A stretch of DNA of 11,696 nucleotides from Candidatus Acidiferrum typicum (GTDB taxonomy: Bacteria > Acidobacteriota > Terriglobia > Acidiferrales > UBA7541): contig JAOAPW010000004.1 of NCBI GenBank assembly GCA_025463105.1, positions 1 to 11,696 of the forward strand. Direction: 5' to 3'. Under the pieces are notes generated by a model, which did no database searches, was not told the origin of the DNA, and worked only from the letters and a program-made list of their open reading frames with translations. Both the position numbers and the translations under genes were made by a program. This document shows, piece by piece, positions 1-6,755 of this stretch (its first letter is position 1; every line of letters starts with the position of its first letter).

Positions 1-765
1 CCGCTGGCGATATTTCGTTTCAAAAAACTTTTCGCGAATCACGCCCTTCGGATCGATAAAGAAATATCCGGGCCGCGCCATGCCCTTGTATTGACCAGTA
101 GCCTCGGTATTCAGGACCTCATACTCACGAAGGATTTTCGAATCAGGGTCGGCGAGCAAAGGGAAATCGATCTTGAGCCGGTCAGCGAAAGACTTTAGAA
201 TTTCCACGCTGTCGTAGCTGATCCCGGCTACTTCGAGTCCTTGCTCTTCAAATCTTGCTGTTGCGTTTTGCAGCTCGACCAGCTGCCCTTTGCAGTACGG
301 TCACCAATCGGCGGAGCGGAAAAAAAGCAGAACGGTTCCCTTCGGTCCTTTCAAGGTGTCCAGGGTTTGTTGCCGGCCGAACTGGTCAGGAGCGGAGAAC
401 GCAGGAGCCTTTTGGCCCACTGCCAATCCGATTGCTGTGTGCAATTTCAGCGATGTGAGATGGATCGTTTCGCCCTCGAGTGTGCCCGTAGCGGTCATGC
501 TGTCGCCCAAGTGACCCATCGCCGGTCCCTGCGGATCGAGGAGGTACATCTGCCGGGTGGTATCGTCGTACAAAACAAATTTGGCGCCGGGCACATCTTT
601 CTCAGTACACTTGGCAGCTTCCGCGAAGGCTTCGTCCGCGCTGCAATTATTATTGATGATGACGCCGGACCAAGTCCCGGCACTCGGGTTGCCAGATTGT
701 GCCGCCATGGAGAGACCGGAGACGAAAAAGAAGGCCACGGATAAGGTCAGGGAGAGATTCGTCAC
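1..765 (-). CDS. Exported redoxin (AhpC/TSA-like), probable selenoprotein with in-frame UGA; 3' end beyond window
   Basis: Likely a periplasmic thiol/selenol peroxidase or disulfide-handling redoxin. The GTG start at 765 is chosen because GAAGGAG lies 5 nt upstream; an upstream TTG at 783 would swallow that site. Residues 4-21 form a signal peptide (hydrophobic stretch, then SMA-AQ). Residues 30-107 are a small beta-rich module with two cysteines (C41, C53), resembling DUF5818-like modules of secreted acidobacterial proteins (recall, uncertain). A redoxin domain begins near residue 115 (VGQKAPAF, then LLFFRSADW). TGA at 303-301 follows W154, and the same frame continues without another stop for 100 codons to the window edge: PYCKGQLVEL, later ISYDSVEIL, FPLLADPD and GYFFIDPKGVIRE. 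Relatives have Cys at the TGA position (ADWCPYCK), so Sec155 with C158 would form a UxxC redox motif. Alternatives are a nonsense mutation or sequencing error. The sel genes are not in this window. Confidence 0.85.
262..303 (-). promoter_or_regulatory. Candidate bacterial SECIS element after the UGA codon
   Basis: On the minus strand the UGA at 303-301 is followed after 14 nt by a 6-bp perfect stem, GCAGCU (286-281) with AGCUGC (275-270), closing a 5-nt loop GGUCG (280-276). A lower helix, UGC (294-292) with GCA (264-262), can extend it across an internal loop. The loop begins 21 nt after the UGA. Known bacterial SECIS elements sit just 3' of the UGA inside the coding region and carry G in the first loop positions; the E. 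coli fdhF loop is AGGUCU, so the GGUC here is a close match. SelB recognition is inferred; folding energy was not computed. Confidence 0.65.
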
Positions 766-817
766 TTGTACTCCTTCTCGCAAAAACTGCCAGCTTCAAC
801 TCTTGCCCGGTGAGGGA

Positions 818-846
818 AGCTTACGCCAACGGTCCGCTTGAATCAA
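818..846 (-). promoter_or_regulatory. Candidate promoter for the redoxin gene
   Basis: Reading leftward, TTGATT (846-841) and TAAGCT (823-818) are separated by exactly 17 nt. Both are partial matches to -35 and -10 consensus boxes. Transcription would start near 811 and leave a leader of about 45 nt before the GTG at 765. The rest of the divergent region 766-958 shows no clear plus-strand promoter for the AsmA-like gene; a weak extended -10 (TG-C-CATACT, 909-917) lacks a good -35. Confidence 0.35.
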
Positions 847-958
847 ACCGAGCATTCAAAATCGAAGAGCGGGGGCACCCGGCATATGTGTTCCATTCCG
901 CACAGACGTGCCATACTCAACGCGCTAGTTTGTTGGAGGAATTCATCTGAAGGGCGCC

Positions 959-2320
959 ATGTCCACCCGTTACAAAACCGGTCTTATCGTCGCTGGAATT
1001 GCCACGCTACTCTTATTGGCAATAATTTTCATAGGACCCTTCCTTATCAACGTGGATCGCTACCGGCCTCGACTTATTTCTTATCTCCAGGAAAAAACCG
1101 GGAAGCAAGTCGAAATCGGGCGAATTGGATTCACGTTTTTCCCTCTGTCCCTTCACGTCGATAATTTCGGGGTGAAAAACCCTCCCATATTTCCGCCCGG
1201 CTATATCGTTCAGGTGGAACGGATCGATGCTGAACTCGGCGTCAGCGCACTTGTCCATCGTAAATTGGTCATCAAGTCCCTCTTACTTGAAGGCCTGGTC
1301 CTGAATCTAACTTCGGACCCCGACGGGCCGTGGAACTTCGAGAATCCTCAATCCAAGGTCTTTCAGACTCCCTTGCTAGTGGGACCGATTTCAAGAGTGC
1401 GGGTCACGCATGGGCAGTTGATCGCGTCGAATCTTCTGCCATCGGATGCGGCAGGTCCTGTTTTTTTTGAAGCGCGCGACATTTCAGCTGACTTGGAGCA
1501 AGTTAATTTGGCCGGAATTGTCAATCCTTCTTCCTCTTCGATGGATGGGCAGGGCACTGTGAAGACGGGTCTTCTGCACTTCGGCGCGGTTGAAATGAGC
1601 GATCTGGATTCCAAATTGCGTCTGGAGGCCAGACACGTTTTTTTCACTGACGTCAAAGCGGAAATGTATGCCGGAAAGGCCGCTGGTGAACTCGCGTTTG
1701 ACTTGTCTGGAAAGAATGTGAAATTTGCGACCAATGCCAAATTGAGCGGAATCAATATGGGCCGGCTTCTGGCAGCCTTCCCAGGCGGTGGAGGGCAAAT
1801 GACAGGGAAGATGGAAGGAGACGTAAAATTGGCTGCAGAGATCGAGCATACACTGCGTCCGCTGTCGGGTATGCACGGAACCGGGCACGTGACGGTGCGC
1901 AACGGCCAGGTGCCGAGTCTCAAGCTCAACGCGAATTTGATGAAACTCGCGCACTTCAATGATCTTGGCCCGGCAAAAAACGATCCTTCCTCCTTTAACC
2001 TGATAACGACCGATCTGGAGTTGTCCGATCGACGGATTTCAAGCCGCGTTATCGATATCGACGGCTATGGAGTTGATATGGATGGCTCGGGCAGCGTAAG
2101 CGTGTCAGGATCGAATGAGCTGAATTATCGCGGCCTGGCGGAGATTACGACCAAGGAGGGATTCTTCACGAATACAGTCGCCCGGTTTTCGGGAGCCTCA
2201 TTGGTCAATGGTAAGTTGCAATTTCCGTTTCGCATCGGCGGCACAATTGATAACCCAGTGTTTTCCAAAGGGAAGGGCGATAAGGACGTAGACTCTGCGA
2301 AGAAACCGCAAACGAAATAA
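959..2320 (+). CDS. AsmA family protein
   Basis: A 453-residue inner-membrane-anchored, mostly periplasmic protein of the AsmA family. Members have been linked to outer-membrane assembly and phospholipid transport across the periplasm. A single N-terminal membrane segment spans about residues 8-30, followed by the typical AsmA opening: NVDRYRPRLISYLQEKTGK, then VEIGRIGFTFFPLSLHVDNF. The remainder is beta-rich and has an AsmA C-terminal-like stretch around residues 280-420 (GTGHVTVRNGQV, later ELSDRRISSRVIDIDGYG), ending in a Lys-rich tail. It is short compared with E. coli AsmA (about 617 residues) but shows no sign of truncation. The ATG at 959 is preceded by AAGGG with 4-nt spacing; a stronger GGAGG near 935 lies too far upstream. 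It is transcribed divergently from the redoxin and stands alone, followed by a terminator-like hairpin after about 230 nt. The exact substrate is unknown. Confidence 0.85.
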   Translation: MSTRYKTGLIVAGIATLLLLAIIFIGPFLINVDRYRPRLISYLQEKTGKQVEIGRIGFTFFPLSLHVDNFGVKNPPIFPPGYIVQVERIDAELGVSALVHRKLVIKSLLLEGLVLNLTSDPDGPWNFENPQSKVFQTPLLVGPISRVRVTHGQLIASNLLPSDAAGPVFFEARDISADLEQVNLAGIVNPSSSSMDGQGTVKTGLLHFGAVEMSDLDSKLRLEARHVFFTDVKAEMYAGKAAGELAFDLSGKNVKFATNAKLSGINMGRLLAAFPGGGGQMTGKMEGDVKLAAEIEHTLRPLSGMHGTGHVTVRNGQVPSLKLNANLMKLAHFNDLGPAKNDPSSFNLITTDLELSDRRISSRVIDIDGYGVDMDGSGSVSVSGSNELNYRGLAEITTKEGFFTNTVARFSGASLVNGKLQFPFRIGGTIDNPVFSKGKGDKDVDSAKKPQTK

Positions 2321-2368
2321 TTCCGATTGACTGTTTTCTCTCCATTCACCGAACTCATCGAGGACAGA

Positions 2369-2400
2369 CCCACACGTAAACACGACGTGTGGGGCACCCA
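2369..2400 (+). repeat. 32-nt palindromic repeat, copy 1
   Basis: A perfect 9-bp inverted repeat, CCCACACGT (2369-2377) and ACGTGTGGG (2385-2393), with a 7-nt loop, followed by the tail GCACCCA (2394-2400). It matches the reverse complement of copy 2 (2551-2582) at 27 of 32 positions. No T-run follows on either strand, so this copy is not a terminator. Confidence 0.75.
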
Positions 2401-2550
2401 ATTCATTTCCGTACTTGGCCTCCGGGGTCACTCCTCCGTCGCAATACACTGAGATGTCAAGAAAAGGGGTGCAGGAAGGGCCGTAAGCAAACAATAGGAT
2501 AGAGAAGCGCAGAACGAACTCGCATGCGCAGAATAATATCACGAGCGGGA

Positions 2551-2582
2551 TGGGTGCCCCACGCGTCGGTCTTACGCGTGGG
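2551..2582 (-). repeat. 32-nt palindromic repeat, copy 2 (inverted)
   Basis: An inverted copy of the 2369-2400 unit: TGGGTGC, then CCCACGCGT (2558-2566), a 7-nt loop and ACGCGTGGG (2574-2582). Two of the five differences from copy 1 fall at positions that pair with each other in the stem (A-T in one copy, G-C in the other), so the hairpin is preserved. The other three differences lie in the loop. Copies are 150 nt apart. No flanking target duplication was evident. Confidence 0.75.
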
Positions 2583-2588
2583 TTTTTT
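2558..2588 (+). terminator. Probable rho-independent terminator for the AsmA-like gene
   Basis: A 9-bp perfect GC-rich stem (2558-2566 with 2574-2582) and 7-nt loop are followed directly by six T (2583-2588). This is the textbook layout for plus-strand termination. It lies about 240 nt downstream of the AsmA-like stop, which is far, and it is built from repeat copy 2, so it may have been captured rather than evolved in place. Confidence 0.6.
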
Positions 2589-2682
2589 GTCATGCCGACA
2601 AGCAGAACTTGTGCATCTTCGATTCAGACACTTCCACAAAAAATATTTTGATGCCAACCACAGAGTCGCCAGTATCAGTCCG

Positions 2683-3444
2683 TTATCGAAAGTGCACCAT
2701 ATTGCGAGAATGCTCGGCGAGGGCTTCGAGAAACTTTTCCGGGTCCTGGATAGTTTCTTGAATGCCGGCCGATCCCTGGGTCATACGCTCGGCAATTTGG
2801 CGGGCCATCATTCTGCGAACGTCATCCTGCAAACTGGAGCGGCGATCGAGGTAGGCTTCGACAAGTTGCAGCTCGGCGGCATTCAGCTTGGGAAATTGAG
2901 ATGTCGCCAAGAGGGTCGTCGGCGTTGCGTCCCACAGCGACCGATCCCCTTGAACTGATTTTTCCTGGATGACGACTGTTCCCGCGAGGTAATCGCCGAC
3001 TCTCTTATTCTGCGGGCTGATCAAGCTGGTGATGATTCCGACCGCATACATTGGGAAGGGGATTTCATCCACGATGCGCATCAAGTTACGCAGGATCGCT
3101 CCCTGTGCGCCGAGAGGCCTGCCGGAATCCATGATGACGCGCAAATGGATCCAGCGCTTTCCGGGTGTGCGGCCATTCCAAATCGCTTCGAAGAACGCGA
3201 AATATCCGAACTGCGTTAGAAATGCGATAAAAATCAGGATCGCGTAGACATACTGTTTTCCAAATCGTGGCAGATAGGCCCCAGAGGAAATTATTGCGCC
3301 AAGGAGGCCGAGCACGATCAACACCGCGATCTGCAGCAGCGTATCAATCACCAGCGCAAGCGAGCGGCTGCCGATTCCGGCAAGCGGAAATTCCAGAACC
3401 GTTTGCTCGGGTGTTTCGATGATAAGCTTGTCGCCGGAGGACAT
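2683..3444 (-). CDS. RDD family membrane protein
   Basis: A 253-residue RDD-domain membrane protein; family members are small integral membrane proteins, some proposed as transporters or membrane components of larger systems. The RDD signatures are visible: GSRSLALVIDTL (R27, D34), then TPGKRWIHLRV, NLMRIVDEIPF and QNKRVGDYLAGTVVIQE. Membrane segments lie at roughly 29-55 and 64-87, with a third at about 130-145. The C-terminal 80 residues are soluble, charged and probably cytoplasmic. The ATG at 3444 is chosen because GGAG (3455-3452) sits 7 nt upstream and the family start is recovered; the open frame extends to 3669 but that part is antisense to the SpoIIM gene and looks non-coding. Its start codon is 2 nt from the divergent SpoIIM start. 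It belongs with the MoxR/DUF58 cluster by context. Function is unknown. Confidence 0.88.
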   Translation of the reverse strand: MSSGDKLIIETPEQTVLEFPLAGIGSRSLALVIDTLLQIAVLIVLGLLGAIISSGAYLPRFGKQYVYAILIFIAFLTQFGYFAFFEAIWNGRTPGKRWIHLRVIMDSGRPLGAQGAILRNLMRIVDEIPFPMYAVGIITSLISPQNKRVGDYLAGTVVIQEKSVQGDRSLWDATPTTLLATSQFPKLNAAELQLVEAYLDRRSSLQDDVRRMMARQIAERMTQGSAGIQETIQDPEKFLEALAEHSRNMVHFR

Positions 3445-3455
3445 CAGTGCTCTCC
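3436..3455. promoter_or_regulatory. Interlocked ribosome binding sites of the divergent RDD and SpoIIM genes
   Basis: The plus-strand GGAGG (3436-3440, 6 nt before the GTG at 3447) lies inside the first codons of the RDD gene. The minus-strand GGAG (3455-3452, 7 nt before the ATG at 3444) lies inside the first codons of the SpoIIM gene. Both sites decide the start calls. Each promoter must lie inside the other gene, and the two 5' leaders must be complementary if both are made. Confidence 0.8.
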
Positions 3456-4433
3456 ACGAGATGGCTTCAGAAGCGGCGTCCTTACTGGGCGCGTGCCGAC
3501 GAGCTGGTGACGCGCTCGGAAAAAAGCGGGATCCGGTCCCTGAATCACCATGAGCTGCGAGAACTGGCCGTATTATATTGCCAAGGCGCTTCGGATCTAT
3601 CGACGGTTCGCGAAGATCCATCCAGCCAGCGATTAGCTCAATCCTTGAATCAACTGCTCGGCCGCGCACATAACTGCATCTATATGGGACGGCGGGCGCA
3701 GGGCACCCGCATCATCGAATTTTATCGCGACACGTTCCCCCAAATATTTCACGAAACGTTGCCGTACACGCTGGCTGCCTGCGCCATCTTTTTCGCGCTG
3801 GCCGCGGCCGGATTCGTGATGGCCGCACTCGATCCCGGATTTCAGGGCTACTTTCTGGGCGGCGCCATGATGGAATCGATCAACAACCACCAGATGTGGA
3901 CTCACTCCATCGTCTCCGTCAAACCCCTGGCATCGAGCCAAATCATGACCAACAACCTGAGCGTGTCGTTCGCCACATTTGCATTCGGCATTACGGCGGG
4001 CATCGGCACGCTATGGATGCTGGCGTTCAACGGGCTCCTGTTCGGCGTGGTCAATGCCGCTTGCTGGCAAGCCGGAATGGCCGGCCAGCTACTGAGCTTT
4101 GTCGTGCCGCATGGCGTCCTTGAATTGCCGGCCATCTTCATCGCCGGAGGAGCTGGCCTCTTGATCGCCAAGGGACTCCTTTTTCCTGGAACGCTTCCGA
4201 GGCACGCTTCGCTGGTTCGTGAAGGCGGCCGCGCCATCCAGCTTGCGCTGGGAATTATTCCGCTCCTGATCGTTGCCGGCACGATTGAAGGATTCGTCTC
4301 TCCGTCAGACCTGGCAGCGAGATGGAAATATCTTTTAGGCGCCGGGCTATTCGGATTGCTTCTCCTATTCGTGATGAGAAAAACTCCGCACGTGAATGTC
4401 GCGCCGCCTGCCGAAATTTCTCCCCAAAATTAG
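3447..4433 (+). CDS. SpoIIM family (stage II sporulation protein M / DUF95) membrane protein
   Basis: A 328-residue polytopic membrane protein of the SpoIIM family. In Bacillus, SpoIIM works in the peptidoglycan-remodelling complex of engulfment, but the family is common in non-sporulating bacteria, where the role is unknown; nothing here implies sporulation. The N-terminal ~100 residues are soluble (STRWLQKRRPYWARADELV opening). Membrane segments follow at about 105-127, 172-210 (likely two), 218-248, 270-290 and 298-315. The hallmark PHGVLELPAIFIAGGAGLL is present near residues 222-240. The GTG start has GGAGG 6 nt upstream. It is the only plus-strand gene of the cluster: it starts 2 nt from RDD and its TAG stop overlaps the DUF58 stop tail to tail (4-nt overlap). 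No promoter of good quality is visible inside the RDD gene. Confidence 0.88.
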   Translation: MLSTRWLQKRRPYWARADELVTRSEKSGIRSLNHHELRELAVLYCQGASDLSTVREDPSSQRLAQSLNQLLGRAHNCIYMGRRAQGTRIIEFYRDTFPQIFHETLPYTLAACAIFFALAAAGFVMAALDPGFQGYFLGGAMMESINNHQMWTHSIVSVKPLASSQIMTNNLSVSFATFAFGITAGIGTLWMLAFNGLLFGVVNAACWQAGMAGQLLSFVVPHGVLELPAIFIAGGAGLLIAKGLLFPGTLPRHASLVREGGRAIQLALGIIPLLIVAGTIEGFVSPSDLAARWKYLLGAGLFGLLLLFVMRKTPHVNVAPPAEISPQN

Positions 4434-5800
4434 ATCAGATTTCGTTCCTTCACTTCGAGGTATTGGTTCGCCAAGGCTGCGGACAGGCCCGCCGGAGCGG
4501 CTTCCAGCACCATCGCGCCTTGCTGGCGCAATTGCCTCAGCAACAAGTCGCGCCGCTGCACAATTTCCAGGGCCGCGCTGTAGCGATACATATTTGTGAC
4601 GGTGTCCGGGCGCATGGCGACAAGACTTCGCAGTTCAGTCTGCTCCATGACTCCGAACACGACCAGGTGGCGGCGAGTAATTGCGGTCGTGCACTCGATC
4701 ACTTCGGGCGTAGCCGCAGTCTCCGCAAAATCAGTCAGCCAGACGACCAGGCTGCGCTGATGCTGGGAGGAAAGCAAAGCGTTCGCCGCTAGTAGGTGAT
4801 CCGCTTCGGAGCTTGCCGCCCGCACTTGCGCCAGGGCCTCGATGAGCGCGCGAAGCTGGGGAACTCCGCGCCCCGGCGCTACGCGCTGCTGCAATTTTCT
4901 GTCGTAGGCCAGCAGCGCCACGCGATCGCCCGAATAAAACGCCACCTGCGCGAGGCTTAATGCCGCATTCACGGCATGGTCGAGCTTATTGAGACGGTCG
5001 ACGCGCGCTCGCAGGAGTCGGCCCAAGTCCAGCACGAGCCACACCGTCTGGCTACGCTCAACCTGATACACCTTGGTGATCAACTTCCCCTGCCGGGCCG
5101 TGACGCTCCACGAAACGTCGCGGAATTCGTCCCCGGCGCGATATTCTCGCAGGCTTTCGAACTCTCTCCCGTGCCCCCGCTGCCGCTTGAGCCGTTTTTC
5201 GAGCTCGATTTGGCGGCTACGAATCAGGTAAATGCGCATCTTCCGCGACTCTGCCAAATTCGGATAGACGCGCACGTCCTGACCAATTCGGGCCCGTGCC
5301 CATCGCTCCGCGAGACGGAGCGGGCTGCTGTAGCGCAGCCAGACATCGTCAAATCGAGCATCTCCACGTTCGCCGGGTTCGACCGAATACGTTCCACTTG
5401 CGGAACTTGCGGGAGGGACTGTGAGATGGACCTCCGGAAGTCCGGAACTAAATGTATTGGGCGCTTCATCCGTCAGGCGTAGAGAAACTGAGATTTGCGA
5501 CGAATTATTTACTTCCAGCGTTATCGCCGACTTGTGAGCAAGACCGAGCGGTTCTTTCCATACGCGCCGCACAAGGAGTTGTTTGGGGCGAGGCATTTGC
5601 CATAGATCCCAAACCCAAAACAACAACACAAGCACATCCCAAATCCACATGGCGTAAAGAAAACGAGGTTCCTTCCAGGCGGGAGCAATCCATGCCAGTC
5701 CAATGAACAAGAGAAAGAAAAATCGCCGTCCAAAAGCGAATGGAATTCGCCCGGCATTTTCCGCCGGCGCAGCCACATTCGCTGGGACAAGTCGCTCCAT
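4430..5800 (-). CDS. DUF58 domain-containing protein
   Basis: A 456-residue membrane-anchored DUF58 protein, a family related to von Willebrand A domains and commonly partnered with MoxR ATPases. Two adjacent membrane segments lie at about 27-42 and 47-66, then a beta-rich region, then the DUF58 core motif REYRAGDEFRDVSW at 218-231 and the VWA-like part (VWLVLDLGRLLRARV, LDHAVNAALSLA, SGDRVALLAYDRKL). The Ser positions of a classical DxSxS metal site are replaced (DLGRL), which as far as I recall is usual in this DUF58 subgroup. The ATG at 5800 lies 4 nt after the MoxR stop and is preferred to an upstream TTG at 5845 inside moxR; neither has a strong ribosome binding site, suggesting coupling to moxR translation. 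It is the last gene of the leftward operon, with no room for a terminator before the convergent SpoIIM gene. Confidence 0.9.
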   Translation of the reverse strand: MERLVPANVAAPAENAGRIPFAFGRRFFFLLFIGLAWIAPAWKEPRFLYAMWIWDVLVLLFWVWDLWQMPRPKQLLVRRVWKEPLGLAHKSAITLEVNNSSQISVSLRLTDEAPNTFSSGLPEVHLTVPPASSASGTYSVEPGERGDARFDDVWLRYSSPLRLAERWARARIGQDVRVYPNLAESRKMRIYLIRSRQIELEKRLKRQRGHGREFESLREYRAGDEFRDVSWSVTARQGKLITKVYQVERSQTVWLVLDLGRLLRARVDRLNKLDHAVNAALSLAQVAFYSGDRVALLAYDRKLQQRVAPGRGVPQLRALIEALAQVRAASSEADHLLAANALLSSQHQRSLVVWLTDFAETAATPEVIECTTAITRRHLVVFGVMEQTELRSLVAMRPDTVTNMYRYSAALEIVQRRDLLLRQLRQQGAMVLEAAPAGLSAALANQYLEVKERNLI

Positions 5801-5804
5801 GGCG

Positions 5805-6755
5805 TTACTGGGGAACGGCGGTGCTCGCCAGAACTTCGGCAACAATCTGATCGGGCGTGATGCCTTCGAGATCGGCCTCAGGCTTGAGCAGCATGCGATG
5901 GCGGAGAATCGGAGCAGCTGTGGTTTTCACGTCATCGGGAATCAAGAAGTCGCGGCCCTCAATCGCCGCAATCGCTTTTGCCACCAGCATCAGGGAGATC
6001 GCCGCGCGGGGACTGGCCCCCAGACTAACCGCGGGTGAATTGCGCGTGGCACGAACGATCGAGACAATGTAATCGAGAAGCTTGGGTTCCACTCGAACGC
6101 GTCCGGCTTCCTCGCGCGCGGACTGCAGTGCGTCTTCAGAGACCGCCTCGACTTGAACGCGTTCAAAAGCTCGCGCCTCAAATCCGTCCTGGTAACGGGA
6201 CAATATTTCAGCTTCCTGCGCCGGCTGGGGATAGTCGACGCGAATCTTCATCAGAAATCGATCGAGTTGTGCTTCCGGCAGTGGATACGTTCCTTCGAAC
6301 TCCACTGGATTCTGAGTCGCGAAAACGGTAAACGCTCGAGGCAGTGGGTGACTGGTCCCATCAATGGTGACCTGTAATTCTTCCATCGCTTCCAGCAGCG
6401 CTGATTGTGTGCGCGGCGGCATCCGGTTGATTTCGTCTACCAGGAGCATATCCGTAAAAATCGGGCCGCGATGAATCCGGAAACTGCCGGCGGCGGGCTC
6501 AAAAATATTTCCTCCGAGGATATCGGCCGGGATCAAGTCAGGGGTGCACTGCACGCGCTGAAATTGCAGCCGGAAAATGTGCGCCAGTGACTTGACCGCC
6601 AGCGTTTTCGCCAGTCCCGGCACGCCTTCGATGAGCGCATGTCCCCGCGCGAGGACCACGAGCAGCAATTGGTCCACCGCATCGGTTTGTCCCACAATAA
6701 TTTTGGAGAATTCCCTGCGGACGTGCGTCGCCAGGTCCGCTGCACTCATTTCCAT
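5805..6755 (-). CDS. MoxR family AAA+ ATPase
   Basis: A 316-residue cytoplasmic MoxR-type AAA+ ATPase, a chaperone-like remodeller that usually acts on VWA or DUF58 proteins encoded next door. Walker A is GVPGLAKT (44-51), Walker B MLLVDE (103-108), sensor 1 lies in ATQNP (146-150), and a sensor 2-type ASPRA motif occurs near 247. The helix-insert region NRMPPRTQSALLEAMEE (110-126) is typical. Length is normal for the family. The ATG at 6755 overlaps the DUF4350 gene by 10 nt; an ATG two codons later (6749) would give a 4-nt ATGA overlap with the DUF4350 stop and is an equally good start. Either way translational coupling is likely. The substrate is unknown; the neighbouring DUF58 protein is the best candidate partner. 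Confidence 0.95.
   Translation of the reverse strand: MEMSAADLATHVRREFSKIIVGQTDAVDQLLLVVLARGHALIEGVPGLAKTLAVKSLAHIFRLQFQRVQCTPDLIPADILGGNIFEPAAGSFRIHRGPIFTDMLLVDEINRMPPRTQSALLEAMEELQVTIDGTSHPLPRAFTVFATQNPVEFEGTYPLPEAQLDRFLMKIRVDYPQPAQEAEILSRYQDGFEARAFERVQVEAVSEDALQSAREEAGRVRVEPKLLDYIVSIVRATRNSPAVSLGASPRAAISLMLVAKAIAAIEGRDFLIPDDVKTTAAPILRHRMLLKPEADLEGITPDQIVAEVLASTAVPQ

Larger units (their letters stand above)
2321..2682. other. Gene-free convergent intergenic region with palindromic repeats
   Basis: This 362-nt stretch separates the convergent AsmA-like and RDD genes. I see no credible gene: open frames through it lack ribosome binding sites and recognisable protein features and run into the flanking genes. 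It holds two inverted copies of a 32-nt palindromic repeat (listed separately), one forming a terminator-like hairpin, and a small 5-bp inverted repeat ACAAG/CTTGT at 2598-2612 with no T-run on either strand. Confidence 0.7.

Noticed and set aside
301..303. In-frame TGA read as a pseudogene-causing nonsense mutation
   Set aside because: It is the only stop, it sits exactly at the catalytic Cys codon, the downstream frame stays fully redoxin-like to the window edge and a SECIS-like hairpin follows. Selenocysteine fits better, though re-sequencing is needed to exclude an error.
872..880. GGGGCACCC resembling the flank of the 32-nt palindromic repeat
   Set aside because: No adjacent inverted repeat or stem was found, so a 9-nt match alone is not a third copy.
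1461..1468. Run of eight T within the AsmA-like gene as a possible phase-variation or slippage site
   Set aside because: The run encodes Val-Phe-Phe in an intact frame, and there is no sign of an alternative product; a single 8-mer is weak evidence.
2198..2593. 131-codon minus-strand open frame spanning the intergenic repeats
   Set aside because: No ribosome binding site, no recognisable protein features, and it runs antisense through the end of the AsmA-like gene and both palindromes.
3445..3669. N-terminal extension of the RDD protein by 75 residues
   Set aside because: The extension is antisense to the SpoIIM gene, lacks RDD-family similarity, and the ATG at 3444 has a well-placed GGAG.
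3447..4433. Evidence for sporulation from the SpoIIM homologue
   Set aside because: SpoIIM-family proteins are widespread in non-sporulating bacteria and no other sporulation gene is present; the context is the MoxR/DUF58 cluster.
4430..5800. Loss of the DxSxS metal site in the DUF58/VWA region as a sign of inactivation
   Set aside because: The DLGRL-type replacement is, to my recollection, common in this DUF58 subgroup, and the REYRAGD core is intact.
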